Assembly: GCA_006538405.1 (NCBI GenBank)
Contig: BJKQ01000010.1
Span: forward strand, 496,001 to 560,000
Origin: Hansfordia pulvinata
Taxonomy: Eukaryota > Ascomycota > Sordariomycetes > Xylariales
DNA: 64,000 nt
Reading direction: 5' to 3'
Position 1 is the first letter of the stretch, and every line of letters begins with the position of its first letter. Of this stretch, positions 11,689-23,270 are shown one piece after another. Both the position numbers and the translations under genes were made by a program. The notes beneath the pieces are model-generated. The model was not told where the DNA came from and searched no databases. It saw only the letters and a program-made list of their open reading frames with translations.

Positions 11689-11956
11689 TCACTCCCACCC
11701 CGTGAGCCTCCGCCGCCACCAGCTCGCCGGCTTCTTCCGGAGTAGCCCGTCCTCGCCCGGGTCGCCGAGCCGGTGCGGGAACCGGGCGGGGCTGTGGTTG
11801 TGCACGACGTTCGGCCTCGGCGCCCCGTCGCCGCCGCCCCGGCAGAAGAGGTCGGCGATGGGATCCTGGATGGGCGGCAGGTCGTTCGGCCCCCGCCCTG
11901 AACCGCGACACCGTGACCCTGTCCCCCGCCGTCGGCGTGTCCGTGTCCGGCGCCAT
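11689..11956 (-). CDS. Possible short protein of about 88 residues with one frame break
   Basis: I do not recognise the protein. The N-terminal half begins MAPDTDTPTAGD at 11956. A second frame, opening near a G5 run around 11900, continues with a strongly coding-like stretch (GPNDLPPIQDPIADLFC, then NVVHNHSPARFPHRLGD, a basic KKPASWW and a stop at 11689). Removing one G joins the halves into 88 residues. The composition (Trp, His and Cys in an ordered pattern) looks more like protein than chance. There is no signal peptide and no membrane helix. It may be a small conserved protein or a relic; only a homology search can decide. Confidence 0.35.
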
Positions 11957-13084
11957 CCGCAGCCCCGGCGCGACCGCACACCGGCATATGTGCCAGATCG
12001 AGCCCGGATTTCGTATCGCGACGTACAAGCTGTTTACTCCTCGCGCATGTAGTGCAGCGTATCGCCGGCCCCAGAGAAGGGAGGTAGACAGTACAGAGGC
12101 TGAAGAGAACGCGGGAGAGCACCCAGGTGGGTCTTTTGCCCTCCTGACTTCCCTATGCCGTGTCGGAGCAGTGGCCAAGGATCCCGTGTCGTCCTCTCTT
12201 CGCTGTGCGTTTTCTACTCGAGGCATATCAAGATGTTCCCAAATGCGGCCTCCCTGTGTTGAGTTGCCTGTCGATGGCCTGTTATGCCTCCGAAGAAGTG
12301 CGAATGCCGACGCCGAGTCACCGCGGCTCCCGACTTCGGTCTCACTGCTGTAATATGGTGGCTTGTGACTCCCTGTACATGATTGTGGGCATTGTCCAAG
12401 TCTCGCTCTTGGAGCCTCTGGCTCAACACCTATTTCTCATGACACCAAGATACGGCATCTTGACAGCCCGCGAACTGGCACTGCGGGTGTGCGTTGGATC
12501 GAAGCCGCAAGGCTCCCGAGCCACGCAGCCTGCAGGGCCTGGACATCCCTAAGATTAGTGAACAGGCCGTGCACTGCCGCAGGCAAGGCCGTCGACGGCT
12601 GCCGCTCTGGCGGACAGAAAGACATGCCATGTCTTGCCCAGTGAAGAGGCCGAGCCCTGCCTGGCCTCCCACGCACGCAGGTGTCTTTGCGCTCCTTGGC
12701 GGGACGGATCTGCCTCTGGAAACACGTAATCCAGCCGGTCGGTCCTCCCAGAGCCTTGCGGTATGGGCAGCCACCGGGTGGGCACGGCCACCCTCCCTCT
12801 ATCATCAGAGGAGGCAGAGCCTCCCTAGCCTGGAGGCCAGAGCCCGGACGGCTGAGCGGAGGCAGCCCATCTTGCGTTGTCTCCCGCCTGCCTCCCTGAC
12901 ATGATTGGCCTGCGTCTGCTGGTCGGAAAACGCCACGCCGGGTCACAGTGGAGGGGTCGCCCACTCCAGGCTGTCTTGGAGTCGCGAGGCTCCGCGGTTG
13001 CTGTTAAAAGGGCCCTTGGGGTTACCATGACTACCAAGGCTCAAGGAGAGGCAGTCTCTTCCTTTTCTTCTCGACAACTCGAAC
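11957..13084. other. Intergenic, no gene seen
   Basis: About 1.1 kb with several short overlapping frames on both strands, none with recognisable motifs. The last 200 bp is the 5' flank of the membrane protein at 13085. Confidence 0.5.
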
Positions 13085-15327
13085 ATGATGGACGCCGCAG
13101 ATAACAACACGCCCCGCGCCTCTGACCCTCTCCCTGGCCGTGGCCCGCCACATGAGGGCGCTCTGCTGGGCGAGAGCAGCTCTGTCGATAGCCAACGCCA
13201 CTCAGACCAGACCCCGCAGCAGCAGCAGCAGGAGCAGCAACGAGAGAATGATGCTGAGTCTGCGGCAGCCACTCTTCTCGGTGTGTCCGACAAAGCTGCT
13301 TCCACCTCGGCTCAGAGCTCGACCGAGTACGATCCCAAGACACCGCTCCAGCTGCCCGGCCCACGACTTCTCCGCTACTCCAGATTCCGGTTCGTCACAA
13401 TTGTGCTCGACGGTCTGCTGGTACTGGTCACTGTGGCGTTCTTGGTATTCGGCTTCCTAGTCGCGGCCAACGATGGTCAACACTATAATTCCAATGGCTC
13501 TCTGGCCCCAAGTCTTCTCGAGGCTGCGTCTTACGTACGTCTGCGCAGATCCAGTACGTGCCAGAGGAAACGCAAGCTGACGCTTCTGTTAGGGCCCCAC
13601 GATTTTCCCTATCCTCTTCGCTGCCATAGTCGGCCGCATGCTCAAAGGTGTCGCAACGCTGAGCATTGAGCGAGGATCCACGGTTGGACGGATCGAGCAG
13701 CTTTGTCAGAGCTCGACTTTGTTCAGTGCCCTGACGACCCAGATTCAGCTGCGCTCATTCAACATTGTCGGACTCTCCCTGATGGTCTTGTGGGTGTTCT
13801 CACCGCTGGGGAGTCGAGGGGCTTTTCGAATCATATATCCCGCCGAAACAACTCAAGAAATCGTTAACCGGGTCGTCTGGCTGGATACGCAGGCACCGTA
13901 CTTTGTCGGTTTCTCGATGCCAGGAGGCTCCAGGACGTCAATAAGGGAGAACTCGGTAAATCCTGCTTTCTCCTCAGCACTGCAGTACTCCGTTCTGCCG
14001 CAAGGCAAAGGGACTCAAGATCTGTGGGGGAACCTCCGAATACCCATGGTGGAGAAGTTGGACCCGTCACCAGATGGTAGCTCGACAGAGTGGATCGACA
14101 TCCCCGACAGCTCGAACACGACCTATTCCTCTGCGACAGGGGTTCCTTTCGCCCTCATAGGATCATTGGACAAAACTCTGTTCACTTTGAATCTGTCCTA
14201 TGTTTCTCTGGACTGCCCAGTATTTGGAAAGACCGAAAATTGGGATTACACGGACTATTCGGCCCCGACAAGCCCCCGCCCCCGCGCCCCCTATGATGCC
14301 TGGGCCACCGAGGGTTTCGCAATGACCGATACCGAAGGGCTTTCATACGACAAAGCGATGAAGAAAGTGTGGGCTCTCGCCCAGATAGCGAGCTCTTACT
14401 GTTTACGGGAGCCCAAAGGGGAGCCCCAAGGCCCATGTTACAATTCCTCCCAACTCGAATCTCCAGCGCAACAACCCGCCAGACAGCTAACGTGGGAGTC
14501 AAAAGAGGACCAGATCCAGAAATTGAAATCGTACGCTGAGTGCAACATGCATACAAGCTATGTCGATGTCGAGTATTCGTGTCACCTGCGGGTTTGCAAC
14601 GCTACACGCGTACGTCGCGTGAAAAAGCCGGACAAAATTACCAACCGAACCGTGTTCGAGTTCGATCAAGTGACCATAGGAGATTTGCTCCGAGATTTGG
14701 GCCGTCTGTTCACTTTGGTTGGGTCGGGAAGCAGAACGACGCCTCTCTTCGCTTACATGATATCACCGGACGAAGCTTTCACACTCAACACCATAGACGG
14801 CCACAACATAATTGACCAAGGCAGGGAGCAGTTTGAGGTTCGCCTATCCCAAATCATGAATAATCTACATATGGTTGGTATATCTCCCTTGATGACATTG
14901 GGGGCAGCCAGTTGCCGCTGAGACGCCCCCCGATGGCCTTCGAACCCCTGGGTCTTTCGTCCACGAGCGTACAGCAGCTTCCTCGGAGAACATTGACATC
15001 GTCAGATGTGACTGGACCTGGCTGGCCATCTACATGCTAGCCTGCTTCCTCCTGCTCGGGGCGGCCGTGGTCAGCCTCGTCGTCCGGGCCATGACGCTGG
15101 GGCCCGACATCCTGGGCTCGCTGGCGTCCGCGACCTTGGACAACCGGTTCGGGGAGAGCGTCGTGGGCGGCGGCTCGGGCCTGGACTGGGCGGAGTGGTC
15201 GAGGCTGATGAAGGGCGTCGAGGTGCAGATGTGCGACGTCAACCCGGAGGGGTCGTTTGGGCGGATCGCGCTGTCGGCGAGGGGCGGGCAGGCCGAGAAG
15301 CTGGTGCGGGGGAGGCTTTACGAGTAG
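13085..15327 (+). CDS. Fungal multi-pass transmembrane protein of unknown function
   Basis: Exon 1 is 13085-13534, exon 2 starts at 13593 after a 58-nt intron (GTACGT..TTAG), and a last exon ends at 15327. The second intron is ambiguous: donor GTATAT at 14878 with acceptor at 14974 (97 nt) or a 34-nt alternative ending at 14911. The product is about 695 residues. A polar Gln-rich N-terminus precedes membrane helices at about 101-126 and 150-168, then one at SFNIVGLSLMVLWVF. A roughly 400-residue extracellular-type domain with N-glycosylation sequons and spaced cysteines follows. A final helix (AIYMLACFLLLGAAV) precedes a short cytosolic tail. This topology is common in a Pezizomycotina-specific group of uncharacterised membrane proteins. 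No enzyme motif is seen. Confidence 0.75.
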
Positions 15328-15649
15328 AGGATAGACACTTTGATATTTGCTATGTACATACTTCAATGTTGTCGCATATGTGCACACCAAGTAAGAGATC
15401 TGGTGATTGCGTGACGGTCAGGTACAGTAACTTTGTGATATTCTCACGTGCCCAATGTATGAACCTGGAAACGGGTCTTTCATCGCGAGCGCATAACGGT
15501 TTGGCATTCCCAGTAGTTGATGACGAGCCGAGCGAGATCGGTCAAATTCACGGTCAACAGAGAGCGCTCTCACTTCACTCTTCCAGAGCCCCTTCTCGTC
15601 TCAAGTACCCCACTTCCCACAATGAGGCACCCATACTTCACACGCCCAC
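15328..15649. other. Convergent 3' spacer
   Basis: This 322-bp spacer separates two convergent genes. No gene or defined terminator is recognised. Confidence 0.5.
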
Positions 15650-16353
15650 TCACAACGCCAGCAACCCAGCCACGACAGCGAGCACACCCGCGCCAACGCC
15701 CCCGCGGACCGCAGCAGCGCCAGCCTGCGACGGCTCGGCGGTCGAGGTAGGCTCCTCCCCACCGTCACCACCACTACCACCACCGCTCGAGCTGGACGCA
15801 GTGACCGTCTGGCTGACAGTAGTATCAGTCGTGCTCGGCACCGCACTGCCGCTCGTGGTCGGAACCGCCCCGACGAAGAGCCGATGGGGACGGAGAAGCT
15901 GACGGACGAGGGGAGGGCAGGGGCACGGGGGTGGCGCTGCCGGACTCGGTGGGCAGGGAGACCAGGCCGGAGCCGTCGGAGATGGCGGTGCCGGTCATGG
16001 AGCCCGTGACGCCAGCGTCTTCGGTGGTGGTAGTGCTGCTGCCGTCGCCCCCGGAGATGGCGGTGCCGGTGACGGAGCCGGTGACGTCTGGGGCCGAGGG
16101 GTCCGTGGCGATCGGGGTCGTCTCGGTGGCGTCGCCGGTGCTGACGGGGGCAGGGACAGGACGGGGAGGGAGACCTGCTTCTGTGGTTAGTCGTGTGGGG
16201 GAATGGCTTTGCATCTCTGATTTATTTTATTTTATTTCTGGACTGCTGGGCATGAACATGGCGGCGGAGTGGGAAGGGAGTGCGTACCTCCTGGGCTTGG
16301 ACGCAGGCGACGGCGGCGACGAGGGCCAAGGCGGTGGTCGAGAGGGCGTGCAT
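15650..16353 (-). CDS. Ser/Thr/Pro-rich GPI-anchored cell-surface protein, three frame breaks
   Basis: Exon 1 (16353-16288) encodes a 22-residue signal peptide ending VQAQE. A 107-nt intron (GTACGC..CACAG) follows, then exon 2 (16180-15650). The mature region is Thr/Ser/Gly/Pro-rich with a repeated motif (TGSVTGTAISGGDGSS and TGSMTGTAISDGSG), as in O-glycosylated wall mucins. The C-terminus (GVGAGVLAVVAGLLAL then stop) is a GPI-attachment signal. The reading frame changes three times: near the start of exon 2, at a C-rich stretch coding for PLPSPS, and at a G4 run. One added base at each gives exactly 200 codons and an uninterrupted Ser/Thr-rich chain, which is why I read this as one gene. 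Length about 199 residues. The exact substrate or role is unknown; a structural wall or adhesion role is inferred. Confidence 0.65.
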
Positions 16354-17741
<1,388 letters not shown>

Positions 17742-18189
17742 GAGCGGGACGAGGGGTGGCTGCGCAGGCCCCGTCCCGTCCCGCGTGGCTTGCGCCTCTT
17801 GCCCACCCAGTCACTCGTACGAGTACAGCCGCGGGAGAAAGCAACGTGATCGGTCAGGAAACGTTCACACGAGACGGGCAGACCGCATACCACACGGCCT
17901 CGCCACTCGCAGCCCGCTCACACGTCAAGTACATGTAGTCAATCAACCCGCGGCAGCCTTCTCTTACTCGTACCTGAGGTACTCGTAGGCACCCAAACAC
18001 AGAGCCGCCGGCGTCCGTGGCTAGAAGAGGGCGAAACCACCTCTCGGGAAATGGCTCTCTCCGTGGCCCCCTCGCTCGCGCCAGCAAGCCGTTCGCGCGA
18101 TAGTGGCAAACGCTGGTAGAACGGCAGTTGCCGAGCGAGCGGGCGGTGCGCAAGGCCGTGCCCGATGCTTCAAACGGGGAGCGTAACGG

Positions 18190-18198
18190 TACATAAAA
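18190..18198 (+). promoter_or_regulatory. TATA-like element of copy A gene
   Basis: The sequence acataaaag lies about 120 bp before the ATG at 18315. The duplicated gene has acataaaaaggg at a similar distance, so the element is conserved between copies. The inference of promoter function rests on position and conservation only. Confidence 0.4.
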
Positions 18199-18314
18199 GA
18201 AGAGCAAGAAACAGCCCGCCAGACCTGAGGCCGGCCGTCAAAGAGCCCGCGCCGACAGCCACACATTCTTCATTACCCCCTGCGAGCGACCACCACCACC
18301 ATTAGCAAAGAGTC

Positions 18315-18686
18315 ATGAAAGTCCACGCCGCCCTCCTCCTCACCCTGGCGTCCCCGCTGTCTGGCGTCCTAGCCGCGCCTGCCCAGGTGAGCGGCCCTCT
18401 CTCACCCCTCTGCCTTCTCCCTCCCGGACTAACACGCTATATGCGCCAGGATGACCTAGCTACACAGATCGGAAACATCGACGAGGCCGCCTGGCACACG
18501 CGCGGCGCTGAAGCGGTTGTGATCTGGTCCTTGTGTGTAGCATATTGTTCCAGGTGGGGCCTCGCGCACTTGAGCGACAACGCACTGGACCAGTCCAACG
18601 CCTGCTTCGCGAGCTGCAGGATCAGAGCGGCGGCGTTGAGAGCAGAACAGAGGGCGGCAAGAGCTGCGCAGGGCAGAAGCGGGTAG
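18315..18686 (+). CDS. Small secreted twin-CX3C protein, copy A
   Basis: Exons are 18315-18386 and 18450-18686, with a 63-nt intron (GTGAGC donor, CTAAC branch, GCCAG acceptor). The protein has 102 residues. Exon 1 encodes just the signal peptide region (24 residues), and exon 2 the whole mature chain. The mature part starts DDL, carries a WH.RG motif, then C53-x3-C57 and C76-x3-C80 separated by 18 residues, and ends in an Ala/Arg-rich tail that looks helical. A CX3C-Xn-CX3C layout is the signature of a disulfide-stapled helical hairpin, known for example from plant alpha-hairpinins; that resemblance is by pattern only. The intron is a multiple of three, so an unspliced frame also stays open. 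It is the paralogue of the gene at 19512. The role is unknown; secretion is well supported. Confidence 0.72.
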   Translation: MKVHAALLLTLASPLSGVLAAPAQVSGPLSPLCLLPPGLTRYMRQDDLATQIGNIDEAAWHTRGAEAVVIWSLCVAYCSRWGLAHLSDNALDQSNACFASCRIRAAALRAEQRAARAAQGRSG

Positions 18687-18842
18687 CCGTGCAGACAGGT
18701 GGTGATAATAGAGGGAGAAATAGGAAGGCAAGCAGTCTCCAAGGCCCTGGGCCGCAGTTCGGCAAATGTACTCGTTGCATCATAGAAGCTATTCACCCTG
18801 GCCTGACCTCCAGAAAGCCGGTCGCGACGGGACATCCTCGAT

Positions 18843-19000
18843 TACGTACGTACGTATAAAGTAACAAAAAAAATTTATTAAGTTTGATATTAAGAATAAG
18901 CGGGATAAGCAAGTATTTATTAACTAAAGCTCGAGTTAAAGATAAGTCCGTGTTATTCGTGTCTTTATAATCGGATGAGGCACACCCTCAATAAAAGGTC
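18843..19000. other. AT-rich wedge between the duplicated units
   Basis: This stretch (TTTATTAAG, ATTAAGAATAAG, TATTTATTAACTAAAG and similar words) is far more AT-rich than its surroundings. It sits exactly between the two duplicate blocks and has no coding frame. It could be a decayed transposon end or a RIP-affected relic, but I see no terminal repeats. Confidence 0.6.
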
Positions 19001-19377
19001 CGCGGGAAAAAGCGACGTGATGGGTTAAGCAACGCTTCGCACGAGACGGGCATACCCGCGTGACGAATATCGCACGGCCTCGCCACTCGCAGCCCGTCTG
19101 GGGTCAATCAACTCGCGCCGCGGCAGCCTTCTTTTACTTCCCTACTTAAAGAAACAGAGCCGCCGCGCCCGTGGCGAAGAGTGTAACGGAGAAATCCCCC
19201 TCCCTTTTTGAAGGGGATGGCTCTCTCCGTTAGTCCCTCGCCGCGCCAAGAAACAACTCTCGCGATAATAGCAACCCTAAAGAGCGGCAGTTGCCGAGTG
19301 AACACGGGTGCGAATGGGCCCGTAACTCGAAACCCCGGTGCTTTCGCAATGAGCGTTATCCGAGATGAATAAAAAAG

Positions 19378-19388
19378 AACATAAAAAG
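19378..19388 (+). promoter_or_regulatory. TATA-like element of copy B gene
   Basis: The sequence acataaaaagg lies about 130 bp before the ATG at 19512, at the position equivalent to the element of copy A. Confidence 0.4.
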
Positions 19389-19511
19389 GGCAAGACACCG
19401 GCTCGCCCTGAGTCGAGGCTGAGGCCCCGTCAAGAGCCCGCGCCCCGATATCACATCACATCAATTTCAGACCTAACCCGCCGCGAGCCAAACACCACGT
19501 AGAAAAGAGCC

Positions 19512-19852
19512 ATGAAAGCCCACGCCCTCCTCCTCTTCACCCTCGCGTCGTCGCTGTCTGGCGTCTTAGCCCTCGTGAGCAGCGCCCTGACCCCTTTTCC
19601 TTCCCCCTTCCCGGGCTAACACGTGTGCGCCAGGATGATCTGGACTCAAAGCTCCAAAACACCGACGAGGCCACCTGGCACCAGCGCGGCGTGGAGGAAT
19701 CGTCCATAATTGTCTCCTGGTGCAAAGCGTATTGCTGGAGCCTGGCGCAACTGGTGAGCGATAACCCACCCAATGCCTGCATAGAGGGGTGCATAATAAG
19801 GGCGGTGGAGTGGAGAGCAGAGAAAAAGGCAGCAAAGGGCCGGAGTGCGTAG
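19512..19852 (+). CDS. Small secreted twin-CX3C protein, copy B
   Basis: Exons are 19512-19574 and 19634-19852, with a 59-nt intron (GTGAGC donor, CTAAC branch, GCCAG acceptor), giving 93 residues. The signal peptide is nearly the same as in copy A, but the APAQ at the exon end is missing. The mature chain conserves DDL, DEA.WH.RG, AYC, SDN, NAC and the Arg/Ala-rich tail ending GRSA. Cysteines are C51-x3-C55 and C70-x3-C74 with a loop of 14, against 18 in copy A. All four cysteines, both exon borders and the reading frame are kept while the loop and many other residues differ, which argues that both genes are or were functional. Unlike copy A, the intron contains an in-frame stop, so splicing is required. 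Confidence 0.72.
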
Positions 19853-20144
19853 GCCACCCCGAGCCGAGATGCAGATGGCTGGCTGCATGAGAGGAAGAAA
19901 TCGGGAAGCAAGCAGACTCCGAGGTTCCGGGCCGCAGTTTGGCACATGTACTCCTTGCATTATGGAAGCTATCAACCCCAGCCTGACCTCCGGAACGCCG
20001 GTCGCGACATGCTCTATGATGTATATGCACATCTCGGTACACCTCTATTCCAAACCGCACGCTGTAATTCAAACGCTTTAAATAAACCATACAAATGCCG
20101 GCAATCGGAAGGGTATCGTGCCGTCCTGTGCAGGCCCCCGGGAA

Positions 20145-22040
20145 TCACGTGAGCGACCTGATGATGTAGAAGAGGAGATAGGCCTGCGAGTTGAGCACGT
20201 CCGACTTCTTCGCCAGCTCGACCCTGTGGTCGTTGAACGAGAACCACTGCCGCCCGTTAGCCCCGAGACCTGACGCCGCGGGAAGGGATGGACTCACCTG
20301 GTCGCCGACTCGGCTGTAGGACACATAGTGGCCTGGATCAGTCAGTTAGCCAAGGCTGCACGGGGGGTCCAGAACAGGCGGAGATGCTCACCCGTGTCGA
20401 TCTCTCCCACGTGCTCAACCACACTGAGCAGGTCGTACGTGCATGACCGGCCCAGTTCCTGACTCTCCTTGGGGTCTGCATTTCTGCCGCGGGTCGTGTA
20501 GGGGAGCATGTTCAGCTCGAACGGGAACTGGACCTTGGTGCTGATCTTGGCCGCGGCGCGGTCGCGTCCGCCCTGCTTGAACTCAAATCTCTGCTCGCAG
20601 TCAGCGCCCGTCCTGGCAGAACATCAATATCGCCGGACTCACCTTGAGCTGTACAGAGAGCACGTTGGGGAGCAGCTTCAGGCTGTGGTCCCGACGAGCC
20701 TGTGAAGTCTCACTACAGCTGCGGCAGCGATACTCGCACTTGTCGTGCTTGATGTACTCCTCGTCGAGACAGTCCTGCAGCGTCAGTCCCGGGCTGTTCT
20801 TGATGGCCTTCTTGCCGCGCCTCTGCGCCAGGGTCTCCAGGCCCAGGCTGAGATCGAGGAACGACTCGGTCGCGTTGGTCACGGCCCCGCAGTGCTGGCA
20901 CGTCGTCTGTCTGTTCATCTTGCCGTAGAAGGTCTGGTGGATGATGCAGTCGCACGTGTGCTCGCTCCCAATCTCCGGGCGCTTTCCGTCGCCGTTCCTC
21001 TCGTGCAGGTCCTCGGCCAGGAACTGGAAGAACTCGTGGGCGTCTTGCTCCTTCGTCGTCACCAGGTTTTCAAACGCCTTCTTCTCGGAGATCCAGAACG
21101 CAGAGAGCACGTTGGCGGCGGTGTAACCGTTGGTGTTTTCCAGCGCGTAGAAGTCCTGGAACATGTCGTCCATGGCGCAGCTCAGACAATGTGAAATCTC
21201 GCAGTTGCTGCTCTGGTGCCCATCGCTCAGGTAGAAGTTGCGCAGGAGCGGGTTGTGTAGGATGCTCTGGAGGACGACATTCTGGTAGCACGTGGCGCCC
21301 GCATTGTAGATCCCCCGGAGCCCGTCGGCGCGACACGACGCTATCGTAGTGTTGTTAGTAATGTAGCGCGGGTCGTCCTTCTCCTTGTTGTCGGCGAACA
21401 TCTCCTCGTGCTTCCGCTTGCGAACTGGAGGGCGTCAGTTGGGCCACGATGTGGGTGCCAGCAAAGCCTACCTGAGAAGGACCCTGTGCCCATCTTCCTG
21501 GCTCGCAACTCTTCCAGGGTCGGGTCCCACACAAAGTCCTGGCAAAACTGGCAGAAGAGAGCACCACTCCGTGAGTCGACGTCTACAAAGGTCAGCGATC
21601 ATGGCGGGACAGGGCAGCGATGCAGGTCGGCATACAGAAACGATGGCTCTTCTTCTGGCCGTGTTTCTCGCGGTCTTCCTCGTGCACAATGGTGGAGCAC
21701 TGCAGGCAGAGGTAATTCGAGGTCAGCGAGGTGGTGACGACACCGTCGGACCCTTTTACCGTCTGCGGCACGATGGGCGTGTTGTCGAAAATGACGCGCA
21801 GCAGCATTTTGTAGTACTGGATCGAGTTCTGCATAATGTCCTCGCTGCTGCTCAGCAGCAGCTGAACGTGTTCTGGGATTTGTCAGCGGCCGGACGAGAT
21901 GAGGCCACGAGATGAGGCCACGAGATGCAGGCCACGAGATGCAAGATGAACTGACCGCAGCCAAACAGCGGCGTCCCCGGGACGGGGGACTTGATCTTGA
22001 CATTTTTGGGCGACGCCGGCGTTGTAGGTCGAGCAGCCAT
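20145..22040 (-). CDS. UBP8: Ubiquitin carboxyl-terminal hydrolase of SAGA (Ubp8/USP22)
   Basis: There are seven exons: 22040-21956, 21872-21636, 21582-21472, 21424-20643, 20590-20392, 20332-20298 and 20246-20145. They total exactly 517 codons (516 residues). The enzyme removes ubiquitin from histone H2B within the SAGA deubiquitinating module. The N-terminus carries a ZnF-UBP domain (CLQC, H..H, HRF, FCQFC) split over exons 2-3. The USP catalytic domain follows with the Cys box GIYNAGATCYQN, a CxxC zinc site (CQHC and CRSC) and the His box GHYVSYSRVGDQWFSFND split over exons 6-7. Every intron has GT..AG ends, and most have a CTGAC/CTAAC-like branch. No frame break is present. Nuclear location is inferred from the family. 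Confidence 0.95.
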
Positions 22041-23213
22041 TTTGAGCCGGGCGAGAAGGCTTCGTCTGGATGGTGTAGACGGTGCCGCAACAGCGAGTGA
22101 CGCCAGGCGCTGCGGAGGTGGAAGTCGGATGCGGGTGTGCGTGTGCAGTGGTTGGGGAAAAAACAGCGATGCACCAGCGACCAGCGTGGATGGTGAGGGT
22201 CGATGGAATGGGTCTTGATTCAAATGACGAGGTGCAGATTATCCGGGTGTTGGCTGGTTTCCAGGGCAGTGCTTCGAAGAGTGCTTCGAGTTTTGCGCAG
22301 TGGCAGGCAGGCAAACAGGGTTCGAGGCGGCACAGGTGTTCAAAAGAGGTTGCACTGGAGAAGGGTGGATAATTGGTCAGCACGGGTCGGGAAATGAAGC
22401 TATCGCCACTTGCATCACAGGGTGACGCCAGGGTGGCGCGTCAGGGGAGCCGGTCTCATTCACGAGGCCCCAGTCAGGACGCGACGGACCTTGCGCACCT
22501 ACCCTTGAACGGTCGCGTGCCGAGTGGGAAAGGGGCAGCCGCAGAGGGAGGGGTGGGCGGGAGTGGATGAGGGCGATGCACTTTGGTTGCCGGGCTGCCA
22601 ACTGAAAGCCTGCTCCGCGAGGCTGTGACGATGGCGTTTTGGCGAGCGGTGTTATCGATAAAGCGAGAGCTGATGAAGCACGACGCTGTCCATCCCGTCG
22701 CGTGGTGAGATGGGATCATGAGCAGCCGACTGAGCTGCCAACTGACTCGCGGTCCTGTGGGGCGCAATGTAGCTGTACTCGGGGCTCCAGGCGGGCTGCC
22801 ACTCCCCAAGCCTGGTAGGTTAGCCTGTAGCTCCCGCAGCATGCCGGGGAGATCACTGCAGCTCCAGGTACAGGTACGACAGCCCCCGCGGGAGTCTTTC
22901 GGAGTGCCTCGATCGCCTCCGCCCGGCGTCGGCCCCATTTCACCGGCTTCATCCGCTCCGGCTCCAAGGTATCGGCGCCGACGACTGGTTGGCCCGTGAG
23001 CCAGCGCATACTCCACGGCGTGTCTGTCTCGACGTCTGCGTCTGCGCCCCTTGGACCGGGTTGTTGACGACATTGCCAACCCCGCGCCTTGCCAGCTTAC
23101 CTCGGCATAGTGCTCCGTCCCGAGCCGGCCGTCTCATGATATGTTAACTTGACCAAACACCTCCTCAGCTCTCAACTCGCAACTCTCAGACATCATCCAC
23201 TCGAAGCCCTGGA
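22041..23213. other. Divergent intergenic region
   Basis: About 1.17 kb between divergent Ubp8 and MBL-hydrolase genes. No further gene is supported; short frames on both strands overlap and lack motifs. Confidence 0.5.
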
Positions 23214-23239
23214 ATGAACAAGCTCCGGCACGTATCCAC

Positions 23240-23270
<31 letters not shown>

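Larger units (their letters stand above)
17838..18838. repeat. Segmental duplication, copy A
   Basis: This block of about 1 kb is recognisably repeated at about 19003-20010. Shared landmarks in the same order are a cacggcctcgccactcgcag block (17894 and about 19074), gcggcagccttct, a ggcagttgccgag block, a tcaagagcccgcgcc block before the gene, the secreted-protein gene itself, and a gcctgacctcc..gccggtcgcgac end. Divergence is substantial and includes indels. Edges are judged by eye. Confidence 0.8.
19003..20010. repeat. Segmental duplication, copy B
   Basis: This is the second copy of the approximately 1 kb unit described at 17838, in the same orientation. Promoter, gene and downstream flank are all included, so a whole transcription unit was duplicated. 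Copy B is slightly more AT-rich in its promoter. Confidence 0.8.
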
